A DNA stretch of 64,000 nucleotides from Deltaproteobacteria bacterium (GTDB taxonomy: Bacteria; Desulfobacterota; Binatia; UBA1149; SPBQ01): the NCBI GenBank assembly GCA_029262375.1, contig JAJCZM010000044.1:1-64000 (forward strand), given 5' to 3'. The notes under the pieces were generated by a model that had not been told where the DNA came from, did not search any database, and saw nothing but the letters and a program-made list of their open reading frames with translations. Positions 1 through 9,900 of this stretch are shown here, piece after piece (positions within the stretch are counted from its first letter, which is position 1; every line of letters begins with the position of its first letter). A program made the position numbers and the translations under genes.

Positions 1-339
1 GAAGAGAACGCGATAAATCTTCCCTTTGAAACTCTTGGGAACGATGCGCTCTGCGATGTGAAACGCGATGGCCTCCCCCTCACGGTCGGGGTCAGGTGCA
101 AGGTAGAGCGCGTCTTTTCCGGTCAGCGCCTTCTTGAGCTCGGCGATCACCTTGCCCTTGCCGTGGATCACTTCGTAGTCCGGCTCGAACTCGTTATCGA
201 CGTCGACACCGAGTTTGCTCTTCGGCAAATCGACTACGTGACCGACCGACGCTTTCACGACGAAATTGCGCCCCAGATACCGGGCCAGTGTCTTCGCCTT
301 CGCCGGCGACTCTACTACTACGAGGTTCTTTGCTGCCAT
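1..339 (-). CDS. topA: DNA topoisomerase I, N-terminal part (cut by window edge)
   Basis: Type IA topoisomerase that relaxes negatively supercoiled DNA. Only the first 113 residues are in the window. They hold the start of the TOPRIM domain: VVVESPAKAKTLARYLG near residues 6-22 and the acidic PDPDREGEAIAFH motif near residues 82-94, whose Asp/Glu residues bind catalytic Mg. The ATG at 339 is followed directly by the conserved beta strand, so the start is well placed. It lies 76 bp downstream of dprA on the same strand, an order (dprA then topA) common in proteobacteria. The active-site Tyr lies beyond the window. Confidence 0.96.
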   Translation of the reverse strand, partial: MAAKNLVVVESPAKAKTLARYLGRNFVVKASVGHVVDLPKSKLGVDVDNEFEPDYEVIHGKGKVIAELKKALTGKDALYLAPDPDREGEAIAFHIAERIVPKSFKGKIYRVLF

Positions 340-415
340 TTTTGCTCTTCCAGACTCGTTGATGCCTTGGGCTCCTAAGCGCCACCCCTACCGGCGACTG
401 CCGTTTACGCAACCC

Positions 416-1621
416 TTAGTGAGGCGTCAAGTCTCCGGCCCGGACAAAAGTCCCTTCGGCCAGCCTCGCGACCAATCCGTCGAGTTCGAGCGCCGTTAAC
501 AACGTCATAACGAGTGATTCGTCAAGTCCGACCGCCGCTGCGACCGCGTCTACGTGGATCGGTTCGTTGCTCAAGACACGCAGAATACGATCTCCATCTG
601 TACCGGAAACCGTTGGGCCGTCTGACTTTCCGTCGTTCGGGCAGTCCGCAGCGACTTCGCTCGCGGCGGCAGCGGCCTGCCCGAACCTTCGCGCTGCCTC
701 GAGCGCTGTCTCGACCAGCTCGTCCATGTCGATCAGCGGCATCGCCCCGTCTCGGATCAACCGATTCGTCCCGGCTGAACCGGCATTGTCGATGTTTCCG
801 GGAACGGCAGCCAGCTCCCGGCCCTGCGCGGCCGCAAGCCGAGCACTCACGAGCGAGCCGCTGCGCAAACCCGCTTCCACGACCACAACCAAAGGGCAGA
901 GCCCGGTGATGATCCGGTTGCGAATCGGGAAATGACTCGGGTAGGACGCCGTTCGGGGCGGATGCTCGCTGATCGCCCCACCCGTCTCCAGAATGTCTCG
1001 GTACAGCCCCGCGTGGCTTGGAGGGGAAGGCCGGTCCAGCCCTCCCGCAAGCACGGCAATCGTGCGCCCGCGCCGAAGCGCGCCGCGATGCGCCGCCGCG
1101 TCAATGCCGAGCGCCATCCCGCTCACGACCCAGAACCCGGCCGCAGCCAGGCGCTCGGCTGCGACCTCGGCAACGCGACGACCGTAGTTCGAAGCGCGGC
1201 GTGCACCGACGACCGCAACGCAGGGCTCGATAGTGGCCGGCACTGCCCCCTTATAAAAAAGGAAGAGTGGCGGATCGTCGAGACTGCGCAGCATGGGTGG
1301 ATAGCGACGCGAAGAGATCGGCGCAACGTCGATCCCGAGGCGCGCGGCATGGTCGATCACCGCGCGCATCTGTGCCAGGGGCGGCAGCGCAGGCGGCCGC
1401 CCTCGACCCGATCGTGCGGCGAGCCCGAGTGCGACAAGGCGCTCGCGCGAGGCGTTCATCAATTCGATCGGTGATCCCGCACGAATGGCGGCGGCCAGCC
1501 AAGCGCGTGTCCCGGTGGTCGCCGCCCGCGAGAGCGCCAACCAGGCCGCGGTCTCTTCAGGGTCGTCTGGGTCTTCAGTAGTGATCGCGTCGGGCGACTC
1601 GGTGCGGCTGATTGCACTCAT
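416..1621 (-). CDS. dprA: DNA processing protein DprA (Smf)
   Basis: Loads RecA on single-stranded DNA taken up during natural transformation. About 401 residues from the ATG at 1621; the frame also opens at TTG 1657, but the extra 12 residues show no conserved feature. An N-terminal helical region (about 30-90) precedes the Rossmann-like DprA core, with VAVVGARRASNYGRR, VVSGMALGIDAAAHRGAL and FPIRNRIITGL motifs. A C-terminal winged-helix segment (about 345-395, ILRVLSNEPIHVDAVAA) completes the long form of the family. It lies between trpG and topA on the same strand. With divergent comM nearby, two transformation-associated genes sit within 3 kb. Confidence 0.95.
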   Translation of the reverse strand: MSAISRTESPDAITTEDPDDPEETAAWLALSRAATTGTRAWLAAAIRAGSPIELMNASRERLVALGLAARSGRGRPPALPPLAQMRAVIDHAARLGIDVAPISSRRYPPMLRSLDDPPLFLFYKGAVPATIEPCVAVVGARRASNYGRRVAEVAAERLAAAGFWVVSGMALGIDAAAHRGALRRGRTIAVLAGGLDRPSPPSHAGLYRDILETGGAISEHPPRTASYPSHFPIRNRIITGLCPLVVVVEAGLRSGSLVSARLAAAQGRELAAVPGNIDNAGSAGTNRLIRDGAMPLIDMDELVETALEAARRFGQAAAAASEVAADCPNDGKSDGPTVSGTDGDRILRVLSNEPIHVDAVAAAVGLDESLVMTLLTALELDGLVARLAEGTFVRAGDLTPH

Positions 1622-1703
1622 CACGTGCAGATAGCGCAAGGCCGAACTCGCCGGCAATGTCGCAAACGGAATAGAACGAAATCGCTCGCCGTCGGCGCGG
1701 CAA

Positions 1704-2291
1704 TTAGGAACCGCCGGACCCGCCGGAATTGGCGGTCAGAAAATTGTTGAGTAGGCGTTTCCCTTCGACGGTGAGTATCGACTCGGGATGGAACTGAACC
1801 CCTTCGACATCGAGCGTCTTGTGACGCAGGCCCATGATCTCGCCGTCTTGCGTCCAGGCGGTCACTTCCAGTTCATCTGGAAGTGAATCGCGCTCGACGA
1901 CCAGTGAATGGTATCGCGTGGCAACCAACCCTTGCGGGAGATCTCGAAACACACCGCGCGCGTCGTGCTCGATAGCGGACGTCTTGCCGTGCATCAGCGT
2001 CTTTGCGCGGATGATTCGACCACCGAACGCTTGACCGATGCATTGATGCCCAAGGCAAACGCCCAGGATCGGAATCTTACCGGCGAACGCATCGATCACG
2101 GCGAGAGAGATTCCGGCCCGATCGGGATCGCAGGGACCCGGCGATACGACGATACGCTGCGGGGCCAGCGAGCGAATCTCATCGACGGTGATGCGATCGT
2201 TTCGGTGTACGCGCACATCAGCACCTAACTCGCCCAAGTACTGGACGAGGTTGTAGGTGAAGGAGTCGTAGTTATCGATCATCAACAGCAT
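1704..2291 (-). CDS. trpG: Anthranilate/aminodeoxychorismate synthase glutaminase subunit
   Basis: Class I glutamine amidotransferase that releases ammonia from glutamine for the chorismate-using partner (TrpE or PabB). About 195 residues from ATG 2291, which places the family-typical [18 protein letters not shown] at the N-terminus. The frame stays open to 2357, but that 22-residue extension is not conserved and would overlap divergent comM. The catalytic triad is visible: Cys in [10 protein letters not shown], His and Glu in VQFHPESI. The oxyanion loop is [11 protein letters not shown]. No trpE or pabB is nearby, so whether it serves tryptophan, folate or both cannot be told. It ends with a Gly/Ser tail. 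Confidence 0.93.
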   Translation of the reverse strand: MLLMIDNYDSFTYNLVQYLGELGADVRVHRNDRITVDEIRSLAPQRIVVSPGPCDPDRAGISLAVIDAFAGKIPILGVCLGHQCIGQAFGGRIIRAKTLMHGKTSAIEHDARGVFRDLPQGLVATRYHSLVVERDSLPDELEVTAWTQDGEIMGLRHKTLDVEGVQFHPESILTVEGKRLLNNFLTANSGGSGGS

Positions 2292-2397
2292 CGATCTAGA
2301 GATCATACGTGGCACATCGCGCGAAAGCATCTCGAACATGACGAACATGACGGACATGGGATTGCCCTCGAGCGAGCGGGCGGGCGATGACGTACCG

Positions 2398-3873
2398 ATG
2401 CTCGCATCGACCCATACCTGCGCCCGAGAGGGAGTGAGCTGCTACATCGTTCGTGTTGAGGCACGCGTCACGAGCGGGCTGCCTCAGCTGGTGATCGTCG
2501 GGCTGCCCGACACGGCGGTACGAGAAGGGCGAGAGCGAGTTCGATCGGCGATTCGGGCTACCGTCGACAAGTTCCCAACCGGGCGTGCAGTCGTCAACTT
2601 GTCACCGGCCTCCAGGCGCAAAGGCGGAGCATCGTTCGACCTATCGATTGCGATCTCGATGCTCGCGGCAGCAGACATCATTCTCCCAGGGGCAGTGGCG
2701 AAGGCGACGTTCATGGGCGAGCTCAGCATGGACGGCAGCCTGCGCCCGGTCGCCGGTGCCCTACCCGCCGCGCTCGCGGTAGCGGAATCGCCGCACAAGA
2801 CACTGGTGGTCCCGCGCGAGAATGCGCAGGAGGCGGCATTGGCACGGGGGTGTCGCGTATTCGCGGTAGAGTCGTTGGCCGAGACCATCGAGCTCGTGCG
2901 CAGCGGATACGACGCCGAGCCGATTCGGGCGGATGCGCGCGCTGTTCTCGCCCATGCCCCAGCCAACACAGACGGCGATCTTTCCGACGTTCGCGGCCAG
3001 TGCGTCGCACGGCGCGCGGTCGAGATCGCGGCCGCCGGTGCGCACCATCTCTTGATGTCGGGACCACCCGGAGCGGGGAAAACCATGCTCGCGCGACGTG
3101 TGCCCACGATCATGCCGCCGCTGGAGTTCGAACAAGCAATCGAAACGACGTCGATCCACAGCATCGCGGGTCTCAACCACAACGGTTCCCTGATGACCGC
3201 ACGCCCCTTTCGCGCTCCGCACCATACGACATCCGGCGCGGGCATGGTCGGCGGCGGCTCAATTCCCTCCCCCGGTGAGGTCAGTCTCGCGCACAACGGC
3301 GTCTTGTTCCTCGACGAGTTCCCTCAGTTCTCCGCACACGTGCTCAATCAGTTGCGCGAACCACTGGAGGACGGCGAGTTGACGATCGCTCGCGCGGGCA
3401 CGCGATTTCGATTTCCCGCCGCCGTGATGCTCGTGGCAGCCATGAACCCATGTCCGTGCGGGTACTACGCCACCGGTGCCCGACCTTGTACGTGCTTGGA
3501 ATCTGCCGTCGCTCGCTACAGAGCACGGGTCGGCGGCCCGCTGCTCGACCGCATAGACCTCCACGTGGCCGTACCCAAGGTAGACTTCTCCGAGCTGACA
3601 ACGAGCGCAGCGCCGGAGTCATCGTCGGTCGTTCGCGATCGCGTGATCGCCGCACGCGCACTTCTCGCCCGAACGACGGCGGAAGATGCCGGCGGTGTCG
3701 CCCACGAGGCGCGCGCGCTGTTGTCTCGCGCGGTCGACAAGTTGGCGCTTTCGGCGCGTGCCGCGCGACGCACACTTCGAGTCGCGCGCACGATCGCAGC
3801 ATTGGACCACCGCGACGCGGTCGCACCCCCGGATATCGCAGAGGCTCTCCAGTACCGCGGCGGCGCCAACTGA
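2398..3873 (+). CDS. comM: Mg-chelatase-like AAA+ ATPase ComM/YifB
   Basis: AAA+ helicase-like protein; ComM promotes branch migration of the invading strand during natural transformation. About 491 residues from ATG 2398. An upstream in-frame start at 2338 would overlap the trpG leader and adds residues outside the family. The N-terminal ComM domain begins with the typical [20 protein letters not shown] segment. The central ATPase has Walker [14 protein letters not shown], Walker B GVLFLDEF and a Cys-rich insert MNPCPCGYY that is characteristic of ComM. The C-terminal Mg-chelatase lid ends near AEALQYRGG. Divergent from trpG-dprA, consistent with a competence-related neighbourhood. Confidence 0.95.
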   Translation: MLASTHTCAREGVSCYIVRVEARVTSGLPQLVIVGLPDTAVREGRERVRSAIRATVDKFPTGRAVVNLSPASRRKGGASFDLSIAISMLAAADIILPGAVAKATFMGELSMDGSLRPVAGALPAALAVAESPHKTLVVPRENAQEAALARGCRVFAVESLAETIELVRSGYDAEPIRADARAVLAHAPANTDGDLSDVRGQCVARRAVEIAAAGAHHLLMSGPPGAGKTMLARRVPTIMPPLEFEQAIETTSIHSIAGLNHNGSLMTARPFRAPHHTTSGAGMVGGGSIPSPGEVSLAHNGVLFLDEFPQFSAHVLNQLREPLEDGELTIARAGTRFRFPAAVMLVAAMNPCPCGYYATGARPCTCLESAVARYRARVGGPLLDRIDLHVAVPKVDFSELTTSAAPESSSVVRDRVIAARALLARTTAEDAGGVAHEARALLSRAVDKLALSARAARRTLRVARTIAALDHRDAVAPPDIAEALQYRGGAN

Positions 3874-4069
3874 CTGCGCTCCGCAGCAGAGCGTATCGAG
3901 CCGGACGTACGTGCCCGGACCGCGCCTTGACACGAGACCTCTGCGAAGACCACAGTAAACCAGAGTGACTCAGGTGCAGTTGCCACCCGACCAGGTTCGC
4001 AGTGGACGTGCGGTCCACCGCGCAGCCTTGCCGCATAGCCACTGCAGTGAGAGACACACGCACGGAACG

Positions 4070-4990
4070 ATGACTACGCGCGCCGAAACAAGATCCGTAT
4101 CCACGAGCACAACGCGCGCTTTTGCTGCGACGCTCACCAGGCGAGCTTGGCCGGCCTGCTTGGTCAGCTTGGCTTGCCTGACCTGCTTGGCTCTTGCCGG
4201 CGCACCGTCGGTAAACGCAGCGCCATCAAGTTCGTCGTCCCCCGCCGAGAAACGTCCGACCGTGGTCGAAACCACCTTCGAAAGCGTCGATGCCACGATC
4301 GCGGCACAGTGGGACTTTCCCGATCGTAGCCCGGCCCCGTTGGTCGTTCTGATTCCCGCCGGCGGAAGACTCGATCGCAACGGCTGGCACGCCGGTACCG
4401 GTCAATCCCCAGAGCACGGAATGTACGCGGCGCTCGCACGCGAATTGGTCCGAGCGGGTTTCGCCGTGTTCCGATTTGACAAACCCGGCGCCGGGAAGAG
4501 CAGTCGCGGGCGATTCGCCACCGAGCGCTCAAACGCACTCGAGGCGTACACGCGAGCGATAGATCACTCGCGCATCGACCCCGACAACGTTTTCCTCGTT
4601 GGACACGCCGGCGGCACGGACACGATAGCGGGAATCTACCCGCGCTATGTCGAGGTTCTAGAACCGGCGGGGGTAGCGTTCCTCAACAATGCTGTCGGTG
4701 AGAACGAGAGCCTACGCATCGACGTCCCGCTGCTGATCGTCAATGCCGGCAAGAACCCGGACGATCGGTTCCAGTACGGCAGCTTCATCGTCGAGACGCG
4801 CAAGAAGCGCAGCGATGGAGGGCTCGACACCGACCTCGTCATCATCGAAGACGCCGAGCCGGGACTGCTCTCGAGCCGGAAGGCGGGCAACGACACGGTG
4901 TACACCGTCGACCCCGCAGCGGTGCGTGCAACGGTGTCGTGGCTTTCGGGCAAAGTCGGGCGGGGCCGAAGCGCCGCGTATCGCCGCTAA
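4070..4990 (+). CDS. Exported alpha/beta-hydrolase-fold protein lacking nucleophile Ser
   Basis: About 306 residues from ATG 4070; a GTG at 3965 would add an unlikely 35-residue leader. A long hydrophobic N-terminus (about 22-45, ACLVSLACLTCLALAGAPS) followed by a Ser-rich linker suggests Sec export. The mature part matches the alpha/beta hydrolase fold: VVLIPAGG oxyanion strand, FRFDKPGAGKSS turn and a nucleophile-elbow strand FLVGHAGGTDT. At the elbow the expected Gly-His-Ser-x-Gly reads Gly-His-Ala-Gly-Gly (Ala180), so the nucleophile is missing. It may be a binding or pseudo-enzyme protein. It stands alone, 176 bp before the efflux adaptor. Function is not assigned. Confidence 0.8.
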   Translation: MTTRAETRSVSTSTTRAFAATLTRRAWPACLVSLACLTCLALAGAPSVNAAPSSSSSPAEKRPTVVETTFESVDATIAAQWDFPDRSPAPLVVLIPAGGRLDRNGWHAGTGQSPEHGMYAALARELVRAGFAVFRFDKPGAGKSSRGRFATERSNALEAYTRAIDHSRIDPDNVFLVGHAGGTDTIAGIYPRYVEVLEPAGVAFLNNAVGENESLRIDVPLLIVNAGKNPDDRFQYGSFIVETRKKRSDGGLDTDLVIIEDAEPGLLSSRKAGNDTVYTVDPAAVRATVSWLSGKVGRGRSAAYRR

Positions 4991-5165
4991 GCGCACGCCT
5001 CACTTGAGCCACGTGGTCTCGTGACTCGCTGAAAAACCCCTGATAGCGTCTCTCCTAGCTGTTAGGCTGATTAGTCGGCCCAACGACATCGATCAGTCCG
5101 ATGCACCCGCTAGTCGACGGGCCTTGCCGCAAGCATCGGGCGTAGTTTCACGGATTTTGTTCCTG

Positions 5166-6311
5166 ATGGCCCACGAGCGATCGCTTACGTATTTGAATAG
5201 CACCCTGCTAGCGAGCACGGCGTTCGCCCTCGCGTGCGTGACCTCCTGCGGCGGTGAACCTCCGTCGGCCGGCACGATCCCCGAAAGAACGTTCCTCGTC
5301 GAAGTCGCCGAGACCCGCAGCGAAGACATACGCGTCTCGATCGACGCGGTTGGAACGGTCGAAGCGAGCGAAGAGGCGATGATTCAGCCGCAGGTCGATG
5401 CGGTGATCGCTGAGATCCTGTTCAACGAAGGTGAGGACGTAAAAAAGGGAACACTCCTCGTACGGCTCAACGATCGAAAATCCGCCGCGAAGCGGGCGCT
5501 GGCCGCAGCCGCGCTCGACAGCGCGCGAGCGAAACTTCAGCTCGGCGAGCAGCGACTCGCAAGACACAAGGCGTTGGTCACCGAGCGACTCATCTCCGAC
5601 GAGGAGTTCGAGACCATCGAGGCCGAGTATCAAGAAGCCGAAGCGCGGGTGCGCGAGAGTTCGGCCGCATTGGATCTCGCAGATCGTGAGTTGGACGAGT
5701 ATCAACTTCGTGCACCGTTCGACGGTACGGTCGGCGAACGACTCGTCGATGTCGGCAACTACGTGACCAGCGGGACGACTCTCACGATCCTGATGAGAAC
5801 CGATCCGGTGGAAATCTCGTTCCGTGCCCCGGGTCGATACGCGGGACAGATACGCGTGGGCACTGAAGTTTCGATCGGTCCCAATGCGGGCAACGGGTCC
5901 GGGACCTCCAAGACAAGCGTCTCCGTCGAGGGAGCCATCGACTTCATCGACCCTCGCGTCGATCCGAGCACGCGTATGTTGCGACTACGCGCGTCGGTCA
6001 CGAATCCCGATCGCCTCCTACTGCACGGACAGTTCGTGCAGGTCTCGATCATCGTTGCCGAACGCGCCGGTCAGGTCGTGATCCCGGAAGAAGCCATCCT
6101 CAGTGCTGCCGGCGACAACTGGGTCTTCGTCGTCAAAGATGGGATCGCCGAACGTCGTAGTGTGACTCTCGGCGAGCGAGTTCCACCAACCGTGGAAGTA
6201 CTCAACGGAATCGCGGCCGGAAGCACGGTCGTCGTAGGCGGACAACACCGGCTACACGACGGTGTCAGCGTCAAGACGGTCGGGTCGGAACAATCCCCAG
6301 AGGGGAGCTGA
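5166..6311 (+). CDS. RND efflux periplasmic adaptor (membrane fusion) lipoprotein
   Basis: Periplasmic adaptor linking an inner-membrane RND pump to an outer-membrane channel. About 381 residues from ATG 5166. The N-terminus has a signal peptide with a plausible lipobox (VTSC at about residues 25-28), so it is probably a lipoprotein. The barrel-sandwich half-motifs are clear: VGTVEASEEAMIQPQVDAVI and LRAPFDGTVGERLVDVGNYV. They flank an Ala/Arg/Glu-rich alpha-helical hairpin (about 100-170). A beta-barrel and membrane-proximal domain follow (GGQHRLHDGVSVK near the end). The stop lies 3 bp before the pump gene, so the two are co-transcribed. No TolC-like partner is encoded next to it. Confidence 0.92.
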   Translation: MAHERSLTYLNSTLLASTAFALACVTSCGGEPPSAGTIPERTFLVEVAETRSEDIRVSIDAVGTVEASEEAMIQPQVDAVIAEILFNEGEDVKKGTLLVRLNDRKSAAKRALAAAALDSARAKLQLGEQRLARHKALVTERLISDEEFETIEAEYQEAEARVRESSAALDLADRELDEYQLRAPFDGTVGERLVDVGNYVTSGTTLTILMRTDPVEISFRAPGRYAGQIRVGTEVSIGPNAGNGSGTSKTSVSVEGAIDFIDPRVDPSTRMLRLRASVTNPDRLLLHGQFVQVSIIVAERAGQVVIPEEAILSAAGDNWVFVVKDGIAERRSVTLGERVPPTVEVLNGIAAGSTVVVGGQHRLHDGVSVKTVGSEQSPEGS

Positions 6312-6314
6312 GCA

Positions 6315-9300
6315 TTGTTCCTCCCAGAGGTCTGCATCCGCCGTCCCGTTTTCGCCACCGTCATGTCGGTGGGACTCATCGCGTTCGGCCTCGTCGGCTA
6401 CCTTAAACTGCCGGTCCGGGAAATACCCGACATCGAGTTGCCAACGGTTTCGGTTGTCACCGTCATGCGCGGCGCCAGCCCGGAGGTCGTTGAGACCGAA
6501 GTCACCGAGATACTTGAAGAGGAACTCAACGGGGTCGACGGCGTCGATATCATGGAGTCCTCCTCTCAGGAGGAAGTCAGCCGGATCAGCATCACCTTCG
6601 ATCTCGACCGCGACATCGACGCAGCGGCACAAGACGTCCGCGATCGCGTCGCGCGCGCCGCTGCTCGGCTGCCTGAAGACGCAGAAGACCCGAGCGTCAC
6701 GAAGCTCGATATCAACGCGCAAGCGATCATGTGGATCGCCCTATTCTCGGACTCGCGCAGTGTCTTCGATCTCATAGACATCTCAGAAAATCTGATTACG
6801 CCCCGGCTCGAAACCGTCCCCGGTGTCGGCCGAGTTCAATCGGGCGGATCGAATTCGTTGGCGATGCGCGTCGAGCTCGACCGGAAGATGCTCGCCGCAC
6901 ACGGCGTCACCGTCACCGATGTCGTCGATGCGCTGCTCGCTCAGAACGTCGAAGTTCCCGGCGGTCGCGTCGAAGGCACCTGGCGAGAGTTCGTCGTCAA
7001 AACCCAGGGCGAATTCGACTCACCCGAAGGATTTGAACGCCTCATTGTGACGTATCGCAACGAGTCGCCGGTCAGACTAGGCGACGTCGCGACTGTTCGA
7101 CACGGCTTCGCGAACGAGCGCACCACGGCCAATTTTAACGGCGTACGCACGATCGGTATGGGGATCATCAAACTGACGGGCGCAAACACGCTCGACGTCG
7201 CCAACGGCGTGAAGGCGGCTCTCGCCGACGTCGAGCGACAGCTGCCCGATGGGTACACCCTGCAGATCGCATTCGATCAATCCACGTTCATCGAGCAATC
7301 GATCCGCGAGGTGGAGCAATCGCTACTCCTTGCCGGCGTATTGGTCGTCTTCGTCATCTTCGCGTTCCTGCAGAGCGCGCGCTCAACGCTCATCCCGAGC
7401 GCAACGATGCCGGTCGCAATCATCTCGACATTCGGCGTCATCTACTTCCTTGGATTCACGATCAACAACCTCGTGCTCATGGCGCTGACCCTGGTCGTGG
7501 GCGTTGTCGTAGACGACGCGATCATCGTGCTGGAGAACATTTATCGTCACATGGAAGAAGGCGCGCCTCGCCGAGAAGCGGCGTTCGCGGCAAGCAGCGA
7601 AATCGCGTTCGCCGTGGTGTCGACTACGCTGACGTTGATCGCGGTATTCATACCCATCGCCTTCCTTGGCGGAATGACAGGTCGATTCTTCTACGAGTTC
7701 GGCATCTCGGTCATTGTCGCCGTGAGTGTTTCGAGTTTCGTCGCGCTAACGCTCACACCGATGCTGTGCTCGCGCTTTCTCGTACTAGGTACGACCGCGG
7801 AGCGTAAGAACCTATTCGGAAGAGTCGCGCGCTCGTTCGACGTGGGCCTATCGCGTACGGCTGAAGCCTACTCTCGGCTGCTCGACAAGGCGCTCGAGCA
7901 GCGAGGAATCATGGTGATGATCCTCGTGGCTGCGGTGGGTATGAGCGTGGTGCTGTTTCGCAGCGTCGGCAAGGAGTTCCTTCCTCAGGACGATCGCGGC
8001 TACTTCAACGTTGCCGTAAGCACGCCCGAAGGGTCCACCCTTGCCTACCAGCAGCGCTACCAAACAGCGGTCGAGCACTTGCTGGACGACACTGAAGAAG
8101 TTCGCTCCTATTTCTCGATCTTGGCGGCGGGTCGCGGCGGACCGGGCGCAGTGAACTCAGGCTTCATGTTCGTCCGCATGTCGCCAAAGGAAGACCGCGA
8201 GCGTTGGGCCCCTGAGATTCTTTCCGGCCTGCGCCGCCAATCGGCACAACTCGCTGGAGCCAACGTCTACTTCTTTCAGTTCGACCCGATCCGAAGCCGC
8301 ACCGCGAGCCAACGACAACCAGTAGCGTTTGTGCTCGAGCATTCGGATTTGGGCGAACTCGCAACGTATTCCGAACGGCTGCGCCAAACGCTGGCGGGCA
8401 TTGAAGGATTCGTCGACATCGACACGAATCTCGAACTCAACAAACCGCAACTCGACGTAACGATTCAGCGCGAGAAAGCGCGATCTTTGGGCATCTCGGT
8501 TGCCGACGTCGCCGATACGTTGAAAGTACTTCTCGGCGGCGATCGTATCTCGAGCTACAAGCGCGGCAATGAGCGGTACGACGTCATCGCCCAGCTACAA
8601 GCCAGCGATCGCTTCACGCCTCGTGACTTGAGTGAGATCTACGTGCGAACCGATGGCGACGAGTTGGTGCCGCTGAGCAACCTCGTCGAGGTAGCGGAGT
8701 CGGTCGGACCGAGTGTCGTAAACCACTACAACCGGCGGCGCTCTGTCATCCTGAGCGCGTCACTCGAGAACCTCGACCTCGGTGAGGCCATCGCCCGCTT
8801 GCAGCAACTCTCGGCCGAACTGTTACCGGAGCGCTTCACCACGAGCCTTGCCGGCCTGTCGCGCGAGCACATGCGCAGCAGCCAAGGACTAGGCACAACG
8901 TTCCTACTCGCCCTCTTCGCTATCTATTTGGTATTGGCGGCTCAGTTCGAGAGCTTCGTTCATCCGTTCACCATTATGCTGGCGCTACCGCTGGCTGCGT
9001 TCGGCGCACTGGCCGGCCTGAACCTCTTCGGCATGACGCTGTCGGTGTACAGCTACATCGGCCTGATCATGCTGATGGGATTGGTGACGAAGAACTCCAT
9101 CTTGCTGGTCGACTACATAAATATCTTGCGAGATCGTGGTGTCGAAACCCGCGAAGCGATCGTACAGGCGGGACGAACGCGTCTGCGTCCGATCTTGATG
9201 ACCGCGGTGTCTACCGTATTTGGGATTCTTCCGATCGCGCTCGCACTGGGTGCGGGATCAGAGGGACGTAGACCGCTCGGGATCGTCGTCGTTACCGGGA

Positions 9301-9437
9301 TGGTCACCTCGACGTTGCTCACGCTCGTAGTCGTACCGGTCGTCTACAGCATGATCGACGATGCAGGAAAGAAATTGGCCGGCCGCCGACAAGCCGCGAA
9401 TGCAGCCTCCGTCGCCAACCGAGTGGGCGGGAACTGA
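6315..9437 (+). CDS. RND family efflux transporter, inner-membrane pump
   Basis: AcrB/MexF-like proton-driven efflux pump of 1040 residues. It starts at TTG 6315 with an AGGGGAG ribosome-binding site at 6300-6306; the first residues LPEVCIRRPVFATVM are those expected at an RND N-terminus. The paired proton-relay aspartates are in VVVDDAIIVLENIYRHME near residue 397. The relay lysine is in LMGLVTKNSILLVDYIN near residue 924. Two copies of the six-TM half are visible, with porter loops between them (FTTSLAGLSREHMRSS before the second half). Substrate cannot be predicted. Coupled to the adaptor upstream; a hairpin at 9439-9467 closes the unit. Confidence 0.97.
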   Translation: MFLPEVCIRRPVFATVMSVGLIAFGLVGYLKLPVREIPDIELPTVSVVTVMRGASPEVVETEVTEILEEELNGVDGVDIMESSSQEEVSRISITFDLDRDIDAAAQDVRDRVARAAARLPEDAEDPSVTKLDINAQAIMWIALFSDSRSVFDLIDISENLITPRLETVPGVGRVQSGGSNSLAMRVELDRKMLAAHGVTVTDVVDALLAQNVEVPGGRVEGTWREFVVKTQGEFDSPEGFERLIVTYRNESPVRLGDVATVRHGFANERTTANFNGVRTIGMGIIKLTGANTLDVANGVKAALADVERQLPDGYTLQIAFDQSTFIEQSIREVEQSLLLAGVLVVFVIFAFLQSARSTLIPSATMPVAIISTFGVIYFLGFTINNLVLMALTLVVGVVVDDAIIVLENIYRHMEEGAPRREAAFAASSEIAFAVVSTTLTLIAVFIPIAFLGGMTGRFFYEFGISVIVAVSVSSFVALTLTPMLCSRFLVLGTTAERKNLFGRVARSFDVGLSRTAEAYSRLLDKALEQRGIMVMILVAAVGMSVVLFRSVGKEFLPQDDRGYFNVAVSTPEGSTLAYQQRYQTAVEHLLDDTEEVRSYFSILAAGRGGPGAVNSGFMFVRMSPKEDRERWAPEILSGLRRQSAQLAGANVYFFQFDPIRSRTASQRQPVAFVLEHSDLGELATYSERLRQTLAGIEGFVDIDTNLELNKPQLDVTIQREKARSLGISVADVADTLKVLLGGDRISSYKRGNERYDVIAQLQASDRFTPRDLSEIYVRTDGDELVPLSNLVEVAESVGPSVVNHYNRRRSVILSASLENLDLGEAIARLQQLSAELLPERFTTSLAGLSREHMRSSQGLGTTFLLALFAIYLVLAAQFESFVHPFTIMLALPLAAFGALAGLNLFGMTLSVYSYIGLIMLMGLVTKNSILLVDYINILRDRGVETREAIVQAGRTRLRPILMTAVSTVFGILPIALALGAGSEGRRPLGIVVVTGMVTSTLLTLVVVPVVYSMIDDAGKKLAGRRQAANAASVANRVGGN

Positions 9438-9438
9438 C

Positions 9439-9467
9439 GCCGGGCATCCAACGATTGGACGCCCGGC
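9439..9467. terminator. Hairpin between convergent RND pump and HU genes
   Basis: Imperfect inverted repeat just after the pump stop: GCCGGGC pairs with GCCCGGC, and after one mismatch TCCAA pairs with TTGGA around a 3-base loop. No long T-run follows on either strand, so it may be a weak intrinsic or attenuating terminator serving both convergent genes. Confidence 0.5.
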
Positions 9468-9505
9468 GGTTAGTTCGTCAAGAAAATCGCGAACCGAAGA
9501 GGAAC

Positions 9506-9784
9506 TCAGTCGCCGAGGACGGCTTCTTTGAACGACTTCGCAACCGTAAAGGCCGCTTTCGTTCTTGCAGGAATCTGAATCTCTGCACCGGTCTGCGGAT
9601 TGCGGCCGATGCGTGCCTTGGTCTCACGCTTCTTGAAGGTTCCCAGACCCGGAATCTTGACGGGATCTCCACCCTTGACGGAGGTCACGACAATATCGAC
9701 GAGCGCCTCTAACACTCCGTTGGCCTGCTGCTTCGTCAGGTCTGCCTGCTCGGCCAACTTCTCCACTAACTGCGTCTTGGTCAT
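9506..9784 (-). CDS. hup: HU family DNA-binding protein
   Basis: Nucleoid-associated histone-like protein, 92 residues, the normal HU length. It starts MTKTQLVEKLAEQADLTKQQ and contains the beta-arm signature GRNPQTGAEIQIPA (about residues 59-72), with the DNA-kinking Pro inside RNPQTG. A strong Shine-Dalgarno GGAGG lies 5-10 bases before the ATG at 9784. A sigma70-like promoter is visible upstream (see 9815-9842). It is a single-gene unit between the convergent pump gene and ptsP. Confidence 0.96.
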   Translation of the reverse strand: MTKTQLVEKLAEQADLTKQQANGVLEALVDIVVTSVKGGDPVKIPGLGTFKKRETKARIGRNPQTGAEIQIPARTKAAFTVAKSFKEAVLGD

Positions 9785-9814
9785 TTCATCCTCCGGCTAT
9801 GCGGCTTTTGGTAA

Positions 9815-9842
9815 TGGTTAGTGACCCATGGCCTGCTGTCAA
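9815..9842 (-). promoter_or_regulatory. Probable sigma70 promoter of the HU gene
   Basis: On the minus strand a perfect TTGACA -35 box (9842-9837) is followed after 16-17 bases by a weak -10 candidate (TAACCA/AACCAT, about 9815-9820). The start codon is about 30 bases further on. The -35 is convincing; the -10 matches only about half the consensus. Confidence 0.45.
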
Positions 9843-9900
9843 GCAAGTCGCCGGGTCGCGGCGCACAGTGTCGAACACCTGCCCTGTCAGCGATATACCG

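Noticed and set aside
2484..3296. 270-residue frame antisense to comM.
   Set aside because: Ser/Ala/Arg-rich shadow, no family features, comM is certain on the other strand.
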